Below, piece after piece: positions 34,527 through 43,332 of a DNA stretch of 64,000 nucleotides; within the stretch, counting starts at the first letter, position 1; every line of letters begins with the position of its first letter. Where the stretch lies: assembly GCF_018324205.1 (NCBI RefSeq), contig NZ_AP023356.1:3861501-3925500 (forward strand), read 5' to 3'. The notes below the pieces were generated by a model, which saw only the letters and a program-made list of their open reading frames with translations, searched no databases and was not told the origin of the DNA. Both the position numbers and the translations under genes were made by a program. This DNA is from Actinoplanes ianthinogenes. GTDB taxonomy: Bacteria; Actinomycetota; Actinomycetes; Mycobacteriales; Micromonosporaceae.

Positions 34527-34533
34527 CACACTC

Positions 34534-34995
34534 ATGCCACCAGCCTCCGGACCCCTCGTCCCGTTGAGCCCGGCGGAGGAAGACGTGATGCGAGCGCTCG
34601 GCCGCTTCCTGCTCGTCATCCCGCGGGCATTGGACGCCGACCTGATGCGCGAGCAACGCATGTCGGCCAGTGAATACTCGGTGCTGCGGCACCTCTCGGA
34701 GACCCCGGATCAACGGATGCGGATGAGCGAGCTCGCCGCGGCCTGCGACATGTCGCTGAGCGGGATGACCCGGCTGGCCGCCAAGCTGGAGTCGCTCGGC
34801 TACCTGAAACGGATCCGGTGCGAGGAGGACGCGCGCGGGGCCAACGCGGTGCTCACCGAGCGCGGCCTGGAGCGGCTGCGCGAGGCCTGGCCGACCCATC
34901 TGGCCAGCGTGCGCCGGCACATCTTCGACCACCTCGGCGGCCTCGACCTGGAACGGCTGGCCAGCGCGTTCTCCGCGATGGCCACGGACTCATAG
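34534..34995 (+). CDS. MarR family transcriptional regulator
   Basis: 153 residues with the MarR winged helix: SASEYSVLRHLSETPDQRMR, MSELAAACDMSLSGMTRLAA and the wing CEEDARGANAVLTERG. The dimerisation helices flank the domain. Such proteins respond to phenolic or oxidative signals and usually repress an adjacent gene; the G5-protein gene is divergent and the acetyltransferase gene convergent (6-bp overlap). Start chosen from the -10 box at 34521. Confidence 0.85.
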   Translation: MPPASGPLVPLSPAEEDVMRALGRFLLVIPRALDADLMREQRMSASEYSVLRHLSETPDQRMRMSELAAACDMSLSGMTRLAAKLESLGYLKRIRCEEDARGANAVLTERGLERLREAWPTHLASVRRHIFDHLGGLDLERLASAFSAMATDS

Positions 34996-35442
34996 GACCC
35001 GCTCGAAGCACCTCGAGATCGGGGAGCCGACGTACTTGCCGTACAGCGGGATCTCCCGGTAACCCTCCCGCTCGTAGAACCGGATCGCGTCCGGCTGGGC
35101 CGCGCCGGTCTCCAGCCGCACCGTCGTCCAGCCACGCCGCACGGCGGCGTCCTCGAGGGCCCGCAGGATCGCGGTGGCCACCCCGGAACCGCGGCTGGCC
35201 GGCACCACGAACATCCGCTTGACCTCGACGCTGTGCTCGTCGAGCCGCCGCAGCGCCCCGCAACCGATCGCCTCGCCGTCCCGCGTCGCCACCAGGAAGA
35301 CGTCGATCTCGGCCGCGACCGGCGCGCCGCCCGGCTCGTGGTCGTCACATCCGTAGCGCTCGTCCAGCTCGGCCCGCTGCGCCCGGCGCAGCGCCGCGCC
35401 GGCCGGGTCGTCCCAGGGTCGCTCGTCGATCGTCCAGCTCAC
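34990..35442 (-). CDS. GNAT family N-acetyltransferase
   Basis: 150-residue single-domain GNAT. Features: EIDVFLVATRDGEAIGCGAL, VEVKRMFVVPASRGSGVATA (acetyl-CoA loop near residue 87) and AIRFYEREGYREIPLYGKY at the C-terminus. Starts at GTG 35442, preceded by a strong AGGAGG. Divergent from the TetR gene at 35491 and probably controlled by it through the intervening palindrome. Substrate unknown. Confidence 0.82.
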   Translation of the reverse strand: MSWTIDERPWDDPAGAALRRAQRAELDERYGCDDHEPGGAPVAAEIDVFLVATRDGEAIGCGALRRLDEHSVEVKRMFVVPASRGSGVATAILRALEDAAVRRGWTTVRLETGAAQPDAIRFYEREGYREIPLYGKYVGSPISRCFERVL

Positions 35443-35470
35443 CGGTTACCTCCTGCCGCTCATAACAAGC

Positions 35471-35481
35471 GTTACGGTAAC
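35471..35481. promoter_or_regulatory. Palindrome GTTACGGTAAC in the GNAT / TetR divergent region
   Basis: An 11-bp palindrome (one central base), with a further CGTTACG half-site about 10 bp to the right, lies in the 48 bp between the two starts. Typical position for a TetR autoregulatory operator. Confidence 0.5.
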
Positions 35482-35490
35482 ATCCGTTAC

Positions 35491-36078
35491 GTGTCCCGAT
35501 CCGCCGACCTTTCCGCACAGGGCGAGGCGCTGTCCCGCGCGGTCTGGGACGTGCTGGCCACCCAGGGCCTGGAGCGTCTCACCGTGCGCGCCGTCGCGGC
35601 CGCGGCCGGCTGCACCACCGGCCTGGTCATGCACCGCTTTCCGAACCGGCAGGCGCTCCTGCGGCACGCCCGGCAGCTGCTGCACGAGAAGACCCGGGCC
35701 CGGGTCGAGGCGCTGGAGGCCGCAGCCCCGACGTCCCGGGCCGCGCTCCGCGCGATCCTGCTCCAGGGCATGTCGACCGACTCACAGACCCGGCAGGAGT
35801 CGGTGGTCTGGATGGGTTTCCTGGCCGCCGCCGTGTCCGACGAGTCGCTGATCGCCGAGCACCGGCGCAACAACCGGTCGTGGCGGTCCCGGGTGGAGCG
35901 ACTGACCGCCGCGGCGGCGCCGGACTGGCCGGCGGGCCGGGTCGCGACGGTGGCGCTGGCGCTGATCGCGATGGCGGAGGGGACGGCCGCCTTCGGCGCG
36001 GCCGATCCGGACGCCTTTCCCGCGACGCAGCAGGTGGAGATGTTGGATGCCGCGCTGACCGCTTTCGATCTCGCTTGA
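35491..36078 (+). CDS. TetR family transcriptional regulator
   Basis: 195 residues, GTG start. The DNA-binding domain is at residues about 10-55 (VWDVLATQGLERLTVRAVAA, AAGCTTGLVMHRFPNRQALL), and the C-terminal domain resembles the BetI-like TetR_C group (TRQESVVWMGFLAAAVSDES, EHRRNNRSWRSRVERL). It is divergent from an acetyltransferase gene with a palindrome in between, which is its probable target together with its own promoter. Confidence 0.85.
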   Translation: MSRSADLSAQGEALSRAVWDVLATQGLERLTVRAVAAAAGCTTGLVMHRFPNRQALLRHARQLLHEKTRARVEALEAAAPTSRAALRAILLQGMSTDSQTRQESVVWMGFLAAAVSDESLIAEHRRNNRSWRSRVERLTAAAAPDWPAGRVATVALALIAMAEGTAAFGAADPDAFPATQQVEMLDAALTAFDLA

Positions 36079-36095
36079 CGGTACGAGCCGGCGGC

Positions 36096-36148
36096 GCTCC
36101 TCCCGTCCGCCGGTCAGCGCAGCTCCTCCCGCCCCGCCGGTCAGCGCA
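36096..36148. repeat. Tandem duplication of about 26 bp at the end of the PAP2 gene
   Basis: Two near-identical copies start at 36096 and 36122 (each GCTCCTCCCG...CCGGTCAGCGCA). The second includes the stop and last codons of the PAP2 gene, so the first is a duplicated gene end lying just outside it. Confidence 0.7.
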
Positions 36149-36740
36149 GCGCCGGGAACACCGTGCCGGCCACGATCGCGCCGGCCAGCGCGCCGACCAC
36201 CACCTGCGCCGGGGTGTGCGCCGTCAACCGCACCCGGGCCCACCCGCCGAGCACCACCAGCGGCGCCCCGAGCAGCGCCACCGGCCCGTAGATCGCGGTC
36301 ATCGTGGCCAGCGTCCCGGCCGCCACCCCAGCGTGGATCGACATCTTCCACCAGTGCGTCACCAGCGCGAAGATCACCAGCCCGAGCCCGCCCGCGACCA
36401 GCAGCGCCAGCACCTCCCGGGGCGCGCCGAGCAGCAGCATCAGCACCAGCCCGGCGGTCAGCGACCCGACCCCGAACAGCAACGGCATCCGTCGCGCCGC
36501 CCGGTCCGGGATGTGATGGTCGGTGAGCCGGCCGGTCCGCACCCCGTGCAGCACATACCCCAGCGGAATCACCGCCGCGAAGACCGCACCCGGCAGCCCC
36601 CACCACCGCGACACCCCGGGCGCCTCCCCGGCATGCCACCCGACCACCACCAGCAGCGCCGCCACCAGCACCGCCGGAGCGAGAACCTCCGAGACAACGT
36701 GGGCGATACGGTCGCCCACCACCCGCCGTGCGTTGATCAC
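36141..36740 (-). CDS. PAP2-like membrane phosphatase
   Basis: 199-residue polytopic membrane protein with five or six helices. The PAP2 superfamily is suggested by the HWWKMSIHAGVAAG segment (the SGH-like motif, with His) and WARVRLTAHTPAQVVVGALAG (the SRxxxxxHxxxD motif, with Gln at the last position). Bacterial relatives dephosphorylate undecaprenyl or phosphatidyl pyrophosphates. Substitutions in both motifs make activity uncertain, but they are frequent in this actinobacterial subgroup. GTG 36740 is taken as start. Confidence 0.7.
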   Translation of the reverse strand: MINARRVVGDRIAHVVSEVLAPAVLVAALLVVVGWHAGEAPGVSRWWGLPGAVFAAVIPLGYVLHGVRTGRLTDHHIPDRAARRMPLLFGVGSLTAGLVLMLLLGAPREVLALLVAGGLGLVIFALVTHWWKMSIHAGVAAGTLATMTAIYGPVALLGAPLVVLGGWARVRLTAHTPAQVVVGALAGAIVAGTVFPALR

Positions 36741-36921
36741 GCCCCATTCTGGCAGGCGGCTCCCGGATTTCCGGGTCCGCTCGCCCGGGCTTTTACATAT
36801 GCCCATCGCTGAATAGCGGGAAATACCGATCAGATTTGTCCACGGCCATCGATAGATCCTATTTCGCGGATACAGTTCCGGCATGCAATCTCCGCACAGC
36901 CGAACCGCCGTTATGGAGTGC

Positions 36922-36927
36922 TACGGT
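36922..36927 (+). promoter_or_regulatory. -10 element (TACGGT), leaderless start
   Basis: TACGGT ends 6 nt before ATG 36934 and favours this start over the upstream ATGs. Confidence 0.5.
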
Positions 36928-36933
36928 GGCGGC

Positions 36934-37515
36934 ATGACCGCGGTGCCCGAGTGGATGAACCCGCCCCGCGTCGAGGGCTGGTTCGCCGAGGATCTCGACC
37001 ATCTTCCCGAAGCACCGCCTCATACGGAGCTGATCGATGGAGCTCTCGTTCTCATGATGTCCCCTCAGCGAGCCTGGCACGGCCGCGTCCTCACGTCGCT
37101 GGTCAACGTGCTGACCAACCAGGCGCCGGAAAACATCGAGGTCGAGCGGGAGATGACAATCCGGCTCGACGAGCGGAACCGTCCCGAACCAGATCTCCTG
37201 GTGACAACGGCGTCTTTCCAGCCGGACCGCACGTTCTACACCCCCGACCAGGTGATCCTCGTCGCCGAGGTGATCTCCCCGGAATCAGCGCACCGCGACC
37301 GAACGGTCAAGCTGCGAAAATACGCGGAGGCCGGCATCGCGCACTACTGGATCGTCGAGGACGAGAATCAAGAACCGGTCGTCCACACCTACGAACTCGA
37401 CAGGCCCACGAACGCCTACGTAGCCACCGCAATCCACCGCGACGAATTGCGCACCCCGGTCCCGTTCCCCGTCGAGATCAACCTGACCGACCTGGTTCCC
37501 GGCCGCCGCAGCTGA
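36934..37515 (+). CDS. Uma2 family (DUF820) restriction-endonuclease-fold protein
   Basis: 193 residues with the PD-(D/E)xK-type fold of the Uma2 family: HTELIDGALVLMMSPQRAWH near residue 30, RPEPDLLVT with the conserved Asp near 88, ILVAEVISPESAHRD near 110 with the Glu, and KLRKYAEAGIAHYWIVEDE with the Lys. The family is widespread in actinobacteria and cyanobacteria with unclear biological role, often associated with mobile or defence regions. Here it stands alone with its own leaderless promoter. Confidence 0.85.
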   Translation: MTAVPEWMNPPRVEGWFAEDLDHLPEAPPHTELIDGALVLMMSPQRAWHGRVLTSLVNVLTNQAPENIEVEREMTIRLDERNRPEPDLLVTTASFQPDRTFYTPDQVILVAEVISPESAHRDRTVKLRKYAEAGIAHYWIVEDENQEPVVHTYELDRPTNAYVATAIHRDELRTPVPFPVEINLTDLVPGRRS

Positions 37516-37698
37516 GCCGGGCGCGGTGCGGCCCCGGGGCCGATCACAGCCCGATGATCCGAACCCACCGCCCGCACAGTCAGACCTTGCGCGTCTTCGC
37601 CAATACCGCGGTGTCACCACACGAGGCGGGCACACAGAAGCCCGTGACACCCGCCCCAAACACGGCGACCCGCCTCCTTACCGGGGCGGGCCGCTCTG

Positions 37699-38436
37699 CT
37701 ATTCGGCGGCGGGCGGCTGGGCGTATTTCCCGAGGGTCGCCTTGCTAGTGCTGGCGTCCTGGAACGTCAGCTCCCACGGGCCGGTGTTGACGTCCATGTC
37801 CTTGCCGAACCCGATCCACTTGCCGGCCAGCCGGCGACCGGTCGGCTCGGCCAGGAGCTGGATCGCGCCGTGGTACCGCGCGCCCTTGTAGTGCCCCTGC
37901 GGGTCGGTCTGCTCGGTCCACGTGCCGGTCAGCACGTTTCCGTCCACCGTGAGGTCCATGGTCAGTGTGGACGCCGCCGAGCCGGGCACTGAGCGCATGG
38001 TGAGCCGGTCGTCGTGCTGGAGCAGGACGACGTAGTGCAGCGCGGCGTACGTGCTCTCGCGGCTGCTGCTGAAGAACTCGTAGCGGCTGAGCCAGACGCC
38101 CGAGTAGCCGCCGGCGGACCGGGTCGGCCCGGTCGCCGGAACCGGGGTCTGGCGCACTTCGAGGTCGTGGCCGCCACGGCCGTCGTCGACCACCACGGCG
38201 TCGACGTCCGCTGGGAAGCCGAGCGAGGAGATCGGGAGCCGGGTGACGACCTCCAGGGCCCGCGCACTCGCCGGGCGCGGGTTGGCGATCTCGCCAGACT
38301 CGTATCGCTGGATGGTCCGCTTCGTGGTGCTCGACGCACCCGCTTCGCGCATCCGTCCGGCGAGTTCGTCCTGGGAGAGCCGCAGGGCGAGCCGAGCGGC
38401 GCGAAACGCGGTGTTCGGCCGGGGCTGCGTATTCAT
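37699..38436 (-). CDS. XRE-type helix-turn-helix protein with C-terminal sensor-like domain
   Basis: 245 residues. Residues about 8-75 form an XRE helix-turn-helix (FRAARLALRLSQDELAGRMR, TKRTIQRYESGEIANPRP). The rest is beta-rich (GYSGVWLSRYEFFSS, LTMDLTVDGNVLTGTWTEQT, GRRLAGKWIGFGKDM), probably a lipocalin-like barrel or ligand-sensing domain; I do not recognise a named family. Upstream lies an array of four 18-bp elements (38461-38540) that could be its operator. A TACCGT -10 box 7 nt from the ATG decides the start. Confidence 0.7.
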   Translation of the reverse strand: MNTQPRPNTAFRAARLALRLSQDELAGRMREAGASSTTKRTIQRYESGEIANPRPASARALEVVTRLPISSLGFPADVDAVVVDDGRGGHDLEVRQTPVPATGPTRSAGGYSGVWLSRYEFFSSSRESTYAALHYVVLLQHDDRLTMRSVPGSAASTLTMDLTVDGNVLTGTWTEQTDPQGHYKGARYHGAIQLLAEPTGRRLAGKWIGFGKDMDVNTGPWELTFQDASTSKATLGKYAQPPAAE

Positions 38437-38443
38437 GGTCAAC

Positions 38444-38449
38444 ACGGTA
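38444..38449 (-). promoter_or_regulatory. -10 element for the XRE-type gene
   Basis: Minus-strand TACCGT, 7 nt from the ATG at 38436; predicts a leaderless mRNA. Confidence 0.45.
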
Positions 38450-38457
38450 CGCCGTAC

Positions 38458-38541
38458 GTCGCCGGAATGTCGCCTCATATGTCGTCGGAATGTCGCCTTG
38501 GCCGTCGTCGCGAAAGGCGACGTTCAGGCGGCATTCTGTCG
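38458..38541. repeat. Four-copy operator-like array, two direct and two inverted
   Basis: AATGTCGCCT occurs at 38466-38475 and 38489-38498 (23-bp period; the match extends leftwards to 18 bp as GTCGnCGG before each). Inverted copies AGGCGACGTT (38515-38524) and AGGCGGCATT (38526-38535) follow, also extending to about 18 bp. All sit immediately upstream of the XRE-type gene and in front of the small-ORF pair at 38678. Most likely a cooperative binding site for a regulator. Confidence 0.65.
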
Positions 38542-38677
38542 ATCAGGTGCGCGGCCCGCCATGACAGGCTCTCGGCGCTGCGGCCTACGGCGACGAGGGG
38601 GTGGTCCTGGAGGACTCTCCTGATCGCGAGGCCCGCCCGTCACCGTCCCCCACCAGATCAGCGAGCGGGGAGGCCCG

Positions 38678-38842
38678 ATGCTCGTCGAGGTCATGCGCCA
38701 CGTCCTCTACATCCGCCGCTTGGAGATCGTCACGGCGTGGCGTGACGCCGAGCGGCAGCAAGCCACCGAGCACGAATCCGCTGTACGTCGCATCATCGCC
38801 CAAGACGTGCCCGACCCATCGGGAAGGCGGGCGGAGCGGTGA
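38678..38842 (+). CDS. Small protein of 54 residues, first of a two-gene unit
   Basis: ATG 38678 has a near-perfect GGGGAGG ribosome-binding site about 5 nt upstream. The protein is short and highly charged (starts MLVEVMRHVLYIRRLEIVTA; ends with DPSGRRAER) and mostly helical by eye. Its stop overlaps the next start (GTGA at 38839), as in coupled genes. No family recognised. Located between the XRE-type regulator with its operator array and ychF. Confidence 0.55.
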   Translation: MLVEVMRHVLYIRRLEIVTAWRDAERQQATEHESAVRRIIAQDVPDPSGRRAER

Positions 38843-39015
38843 GCCGGCTCGGTGGACCTCCCCGCCCGGACGAGCCCCCGCCGGCGACGGTGGTGATCAC
38901 CCCAAAGGACGGCCCGGACGGACAGCCCGGCGAACTGATCTGGGTGGACACCGGAAGCGGCCCGGGCCGGACGTTCTGGGTGCCCGACCCGGAATCGCGA
39001 CCCGACCGGGCCTAG
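38839..39015 (+). CDS. Small protein of 58 residues, second of a two-gene unit
   Basis: GTG 38839 overlaps the previous gene by 4 bp. The protein is Pro/Gly/Asp-rich with two possible short strands (ATVVITPKDG and GELIWVDTGS, then RTFWVPDPE) and lacks a signal peptide or membrane segment. No family recognised. Its end is 25 bp from the convergent ychF stop. The overlap and codon periodicity support real coding. Confidence 0.5.
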   Translation: MSRLGGPPRPDEPPPATVVITPKDGPDGQPGELIWVDTGSGPGRTFWVPDPESRPDRA

Positions 39016-39040
39016 CTGGTGACCAGCTGATGCTCCTGGA

Positions 39041-40126
<1,086 letters not shown>

Positions 40127-40134
40127 GGAACGCC

Positions 40135-40140
40135 AGTCTA
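40135..40140 (-). promoter_or_regulatory. -10 element (TAGACT) of ychF
   Basis: Minus-strand TAGACT, 8 nt from the GTG at 40126; leader essentially absent. Confidence 0.4.
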
Positions 40141-40148
40141 CGCAAGCG

Positions 40149-40934
40149 TCATCGGAAGAACTTCCGCAGTTCGGCGGCGACCAGCGCGGGCTTGCCGCTG
40201 TTGTCCGCGGCGAGATGCCCGACGCCGCTCAAGGTCACCCTGCGCACGCGCGGCAGCACCGGCTCAAGACCGAGCAAAACTGCTTTGAGGTACGCCGGGG
40301 AGCGCTCCCCGCCGAGCAGCAACGTCTCCGCCCCGACCGTCGCGTACGTGCTCAGCGGCCCGGCGGCGTCCTCGACCACCGCCGCGTCCAGCCGCATCGT
40401 CGGCACCAGGGCGGCGATCTCCGGATTGCGCACCGCCAGCCCGGCGAGCGGCAGCAGCGCGGGGCGGGGCAGGAACCGCGCTCCCCCGGTGCCCTTCACG
40501 ACCGTGGCGAACGCGGCGCCCTTGCGGCCACGGGACAGCTCCGCCTCGTACCTCGCAAGCCAAGCGACCGGATCGTGCCCGCCGTGCTTGAGCGGCGGAT
40601 CGTAGAGCGCCAGGCGCTCGATCGGCAGCTCCATCGCCGCCCGCAGCGCGACGACCGCCCCGGAACTGAGCCCGAACACGTTGCGCGCGCCGGTCTCGTC
40701 GAGCACCGCGGCCAGGTCGTCGATCTCGGCCCGCAGCCCGTGCCCGGGCGCGGCCGGTCCGCTGCGCCCCCGCCCGCGCCGGTCCGGCACGTAGACGGTG
40801 AAGTCGCCGGCCAGCTCGCCGGCCAGCCTCGTGAGATTCGCCGCGCTCTGCAGTCCGCCGTGCAGCAGCACGACCTTGGGCCCGCCGTCACCGAGGGCCC
40901 GCCACCGGATGTCCGTCCTCGCCAAAGCCATCAT
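40149..40934 (-). CDS. Alpha/beta hydrolase
   Basis: 261-residue alpha/beta-hydrolase-fold enzyme. The oxyanion HGGLQSA loop follows the first strand (KVVLLHGG), the nucleophile elbow is GLSSGAVVA near residue 90, and the catalytic His is in SGVGHLAADNSG near residue 240; the acid is presumably in the strand before it. PDRRGRGRSG is typical of small esterases or lactonases. Substrate unknown. The promoter overlaps one of two 16-bp palindromes, so it is probably strongly regulated by a repressor encoded elsewhere. Confidence 0.82.
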   Translation of the reverse strand: MMALARTDIRWRALGDGGPKVVLLHGGLQSAANLTRLAGELAGDFTVYVPDRRGRGRSGPAAPGHGLRAEIDDLAAVLDETGARNVFGLSSGAVVALRAAMELPIERLALYDPPLKHGGHDPVAWLARYEAELSRGRKGAAFATVVKGTGGARFLPRPALLPLAGLAVRNPEIAALVPTMRLDAAVVEDAAGPLSTYATVGAETLLLGGERSPAYLKAVLLGLEPVLPRVRRVTLSGVGHLAADNSGKPALVAAELRKFFR

Positions 40935-40936
40935 GC

Positions 40937-40980
40937 GTCAACCGTAGTTGACACCATCCCCCGCGTCAACCTAGGTTGAC
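40937..40980. promoter_or_regulatory. Twin 16-bp palindromic operators over the hydrolase promoter
   Basis: GTCAACCGTAGTTGAC (40937-40952) and the perfect GTCAACCTAGGTTGAC (40965-40980) are 28 bp apart. The hydrolase -10 (minus-strand TACGGT, 40941-40946, 6 nt from the ATG) lies inside the first, so a bound repressor would block it. The second faces the Ada-AlkA gene at 41061. No TetR or MarR gene is adjacent. Confidence 0.7.
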
Positions 40981-41060
40981 ACCCCGGCGCTGTCGTCGCC
41001 GAATGGTCATGTCCGAAACCCGCCAGCCGATGAGGGGGCGTGCGGAGCAGACTCGGTGAC

Positions 41061-42566
41061 ATGGAGCTGGATTTCGAGCGTTGCTACCGCGCTGTCGACA
41101 GCCGCGACCAGCGGTTCGACGGATGCTTCTACACCGCCGTGCGGACCACCGGGATCTACTGCCGGCCCTCCTGCCCGGCCGTCACGCCGAAGCGCGAGAA
41201 CGTCACGTTCTACGTGAGCGCGGCGGCCGCGCAGCGCGGTGGCTTCCGGGCCTGCCGCCGGTGCCGGCCGGACGCGGCGCCCGGCTCACCCGAGTGGGAC
41301 GCGCGGGCCGACACGGTCGGACGCGCGATGCGGCTGATCGGCGACGGCGTGGTCGACCGGGAAGGCGTCTCCGGACTGGCCTCACGCCTCGGATACACCG
41401 AACGGCACCTCAACCGGATGCTGACCACCGAACTCGGGGCCGGTCCGCTGGCACTGGCCCGGGCACAGCGGGCGCAGACCGCGCGGATCCTGGTCGAGAC
41501 GACCGACCTGGGACTCGCGGAGATCGCGTTCGCGGCCGGGTTCGGCAGCGTGCGGCAGTTCAACGACACGATGCTGGAGGTCTATGCGCAGGCGCCGGGG
41601 CGGCTGCGGGAAACGCGCCGGGCGGTGCGGGGCGAGGCGGGGACGATCAACCTGCGGCTGGCGTATCGGGCGCCGTTGCACGTCGGGGCGCTGCTCGGAT
41701 TCCTCGGGGCGCGGACGCTGCCGGGGGTCGACGAGTTGGACGGGGAGACGTATCGGCGGGGCATGACGCTGCCGCACGGAAGCGCGAGTGTGGCGCTGCG
41801 GCCGGGGCAGCGGTGGGTCTTCGCGACGTTGCGGCTGAGTGACGTGCGGGACCTGGCGCCGGCGGTGGCTCGGTGCCGGCGGCTGCTGGATCTGGATGCG
41901 GATCCGGACGCCGTCGACGGGATGCTGGGGGGTAATCCGGCGCTCGGGGCGGCGGTCCGGGCGGAACCGGGGGTGCGGGTGCCTCGGGCGGTGGACGGGT
42001 TCGAGATGGCTGTTCGGGCTGTGGTGGGGCAGCAGGTGAGTGTTTCGGGGGCTCGGACGACGTTGGGGCGGATTGTTCGGGCTGCTGGGGAGGTCGGGGC
42101 TTCCGAAGCTCCTGACGCACTCGGCCCTTCGGGATCCGCACTCGGCCCTTCGGGCCCCGCCCTCGCCCCCGCCGCCACCACCAAGTTGCTCACCGGATTC
42201 CCGCCCGCCCACGTCGTCGCCGAGCTCCCGGACGCCGCCTTCGGCATGCCCGCCGCCCGCCGCGACACCATCCGGGCCCTGGCCACCGCCGTAGCCGACG
42301 GCAAACTCGACCTGGAACCCGGCGCCGACCGCGCCGAAACCACCGCCCGTCTCCTGGAACTCCCCGGCATCGGCCCGTGGACCGCCGGATACGTAGCGAT
42401 GCGAGCCATCGGCGACCCCGACGTCTTCCTCTCCACCGACCTGGCCGCCCGCCGGGGCGCGGCCGCCCTGGGCCTCCCGGACTCCGCAAAGGCGCTGGCC
42501 ACCCACGCCGAGCGCTGGCGCCCCTGGCGCTCCTACGCCTTGATCCGACTCTGGCGAGCCGCCTGA
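41061..42566 (+). CDS. Ada-AlkA fusion: methylphosphotriester sensor, AraC domain and 3-methyladenine DNA glycosylase II
   Basis: 501-residue fusion. N-terminal Ada zinc domain with all four Cys (GIYCRPSC and FRACRRC) accepts a methyl group from phosphotriesters; an AraC-type helix-turn-helix follows (residues about 80-180). The AlkA N-terminal domain (AYRAPLHVGALLGFLG) and the HhH-GPD glycosylase domain (VVGQQVSVSGART, LPGIGPWTAGYVAMRA, catalytic Asp in DVFLSTD) complete it. It both senses and repairs alkylation damage. The linker near residue 355 contains ALGPSGS/ALGPSGP repeats at a point where base skew changes sharply. Pairs functionally with ogt. Confidence 0.9.
   Translation: MELDFERCYRAVDSRDQRFDGCFYTAVRTTGIYCRPSCPAVTPKRENVTFYVSAAAAQRGGFRACRRCRPDAAPGSPEWDARADTVGRAMRLIGDGVVDREGVSGLASRLGYTERHLNRMLTTELGAGPLALARAQRAQTARILVETTDLGLAEIAFAAGFGSVRQFNDTMLEVYAQAPGRLRETRRAVRGEAGTINLRLAYRAPLHVGALLGFLGARTLPGVDELDGETYRRGMTLPHGSASVALRPGQRWVFATLRLSDVRDLAPAVARCRRLLDLDADPDAVDGMLGGNPALGAAVRAEPGVRVPRAVDGFEMAVRAVVGQQVSVSGARTTLGRIVRAAGEVGASEAPDALGPSGSALGPSGPALAPAATTKLLTGFPPAHVVAELPDAAFGMPAARRDTIRALATAVADGKLDLEPGADRAETTARLLELPGIGPWTAGYVAMRAIGDPDVFLSTDLAARRGAAALGLPDSAKALATHAERWRPWRSYALIRLWRAA
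42116..42154 (+). repeat. In-frame 21-bp tandem repeat inside the AlkA part
   Basis: CGCACTCGGCCCTTCGGG occurs at 42116-42133 and 42137-42154. The 21-bp period adds seven residues per copy. Upstream codons favour G-rich, T-tolerant forms; downstream codons favour C, and the change happens here. Confidence 0.7.
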
Positions 42567-42602
42567 CCCGAACCTACTCCCCCACCCTGCCCGGACCCGC
42601 GG

Positions 42603-42630
42603 TTGTCCACAGGCGACACCGCTGTCCACA
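42603..42630 (+). promoter_or_regulatory. Pair of DnaA-box-like 9-mers upstream of ogt
   Basis: TTGTCCACA (42603-42611) and CTGTCCACA (42622-42630), 19 bp apart in the same orientation, in the 138-bp region before ogt. Confidence 0.45.
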
Positions 42631-42704
42631 GGCAGCAAAGAATTCTCTGCCCGGCCGTCCGGAACCGGCCAGGCTGAACCCCCGACTCGAGGAGCTGATG
42701 AAGC

Positions 42705-43202
42705 ATGTTGCGTCACACGACGATGGACACCCCGACCGGCCCGTTCACCTTGGTGGTCGCGGATTCCGGCGCGGTCCGCGCCGCCGGTTTCACCACCGAC
42801 GTGCCGGAGCTGGTCACACTCGTGCACCCTTCGCTGCGGGAGCCGCTGGAGCCGGCGGACGACGTCGGCCCGGCCCAGGCCGCGGTGCGGGCCTATCTCG
42901 CCGGTGACCTGTTCGCGCTGGACGCCGTGACGGTGGAGCAGCGCACCCGCGGCGAGTTCATGGGCCACGCCTGGCGGGTGATGCGTGAGATCAAGCCGGG
43001 CGACCCGGTCACCTACACGAAGTATGCCGAGCTGTCCGGCCGTCCGGCCGCGATCCGGGCGGCGGCCGCGGCCTGCGCGCGGAACGCGGTGGCCCTGATC
43101 GTCCCGTGTCACCGGGTGCTGCGCACGGACGGTTCGCTGGGCGGCTACCGCTGGGGTCTGCCCGTGAAGTCGTGGCTGCTGGAGCACGAGTCTGCCGCCT
43201 GA
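42705..43202 (+). CDS. ogt: Methylated-DNA--[protein]-cysteine S-methyltransferase
   Basis: 165-residue O6-alkylguanine-DNA alkyltransferase. The acceptor cysteine is in VALIVPCHRVL near residue 140, preceded by the DNA-binding helix region YAELSGRPAAIRAAAAACAR and followed by GGYRWGLPVKSWLLEHE. It transfers the alkyl group from guanine to itself in a suicide reaction. It lies 138 bp after the Ada-AlkA gene; together with alkB these give three alkylation-repair activities. A GAGGAG lies about 10 nt before the ATG. Confidence 0.92.
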   Translation: MLRHTTMDTPTGPFTLVVADSGAVRAAGFTTDVPELVTLVHPSLREPLEPADDVGPAQAAVRAYLAGDLFALDAVTVEQRTRGEFMGHAWRVMREIKPGDPVTYTKYAELSGRPAAIRAAAAACARNAVALIVPCHRVLRTDGSLGGYRWGLPVKSWLLEHESAA

Positions 43203-43332
43203 CGGGCCGCGACGCCCGGGATCGCCGCTTCCCGGTACGCCTGTGACCGGCGGCCGGGACAGCGAACGGCGGGGCGGGTGGCAGCCCCGGGGCACACTGG
43301 GCGCAAATCGCATGCCGATGACGTGAGGCGCC

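Noticed and set aside
36934..37515. Defence island around the Uma2 protein
   Set aside because: No restriction, methyltransferase or other defence genes are next to it; its neighbours are a PAP2 protein and a regulator.
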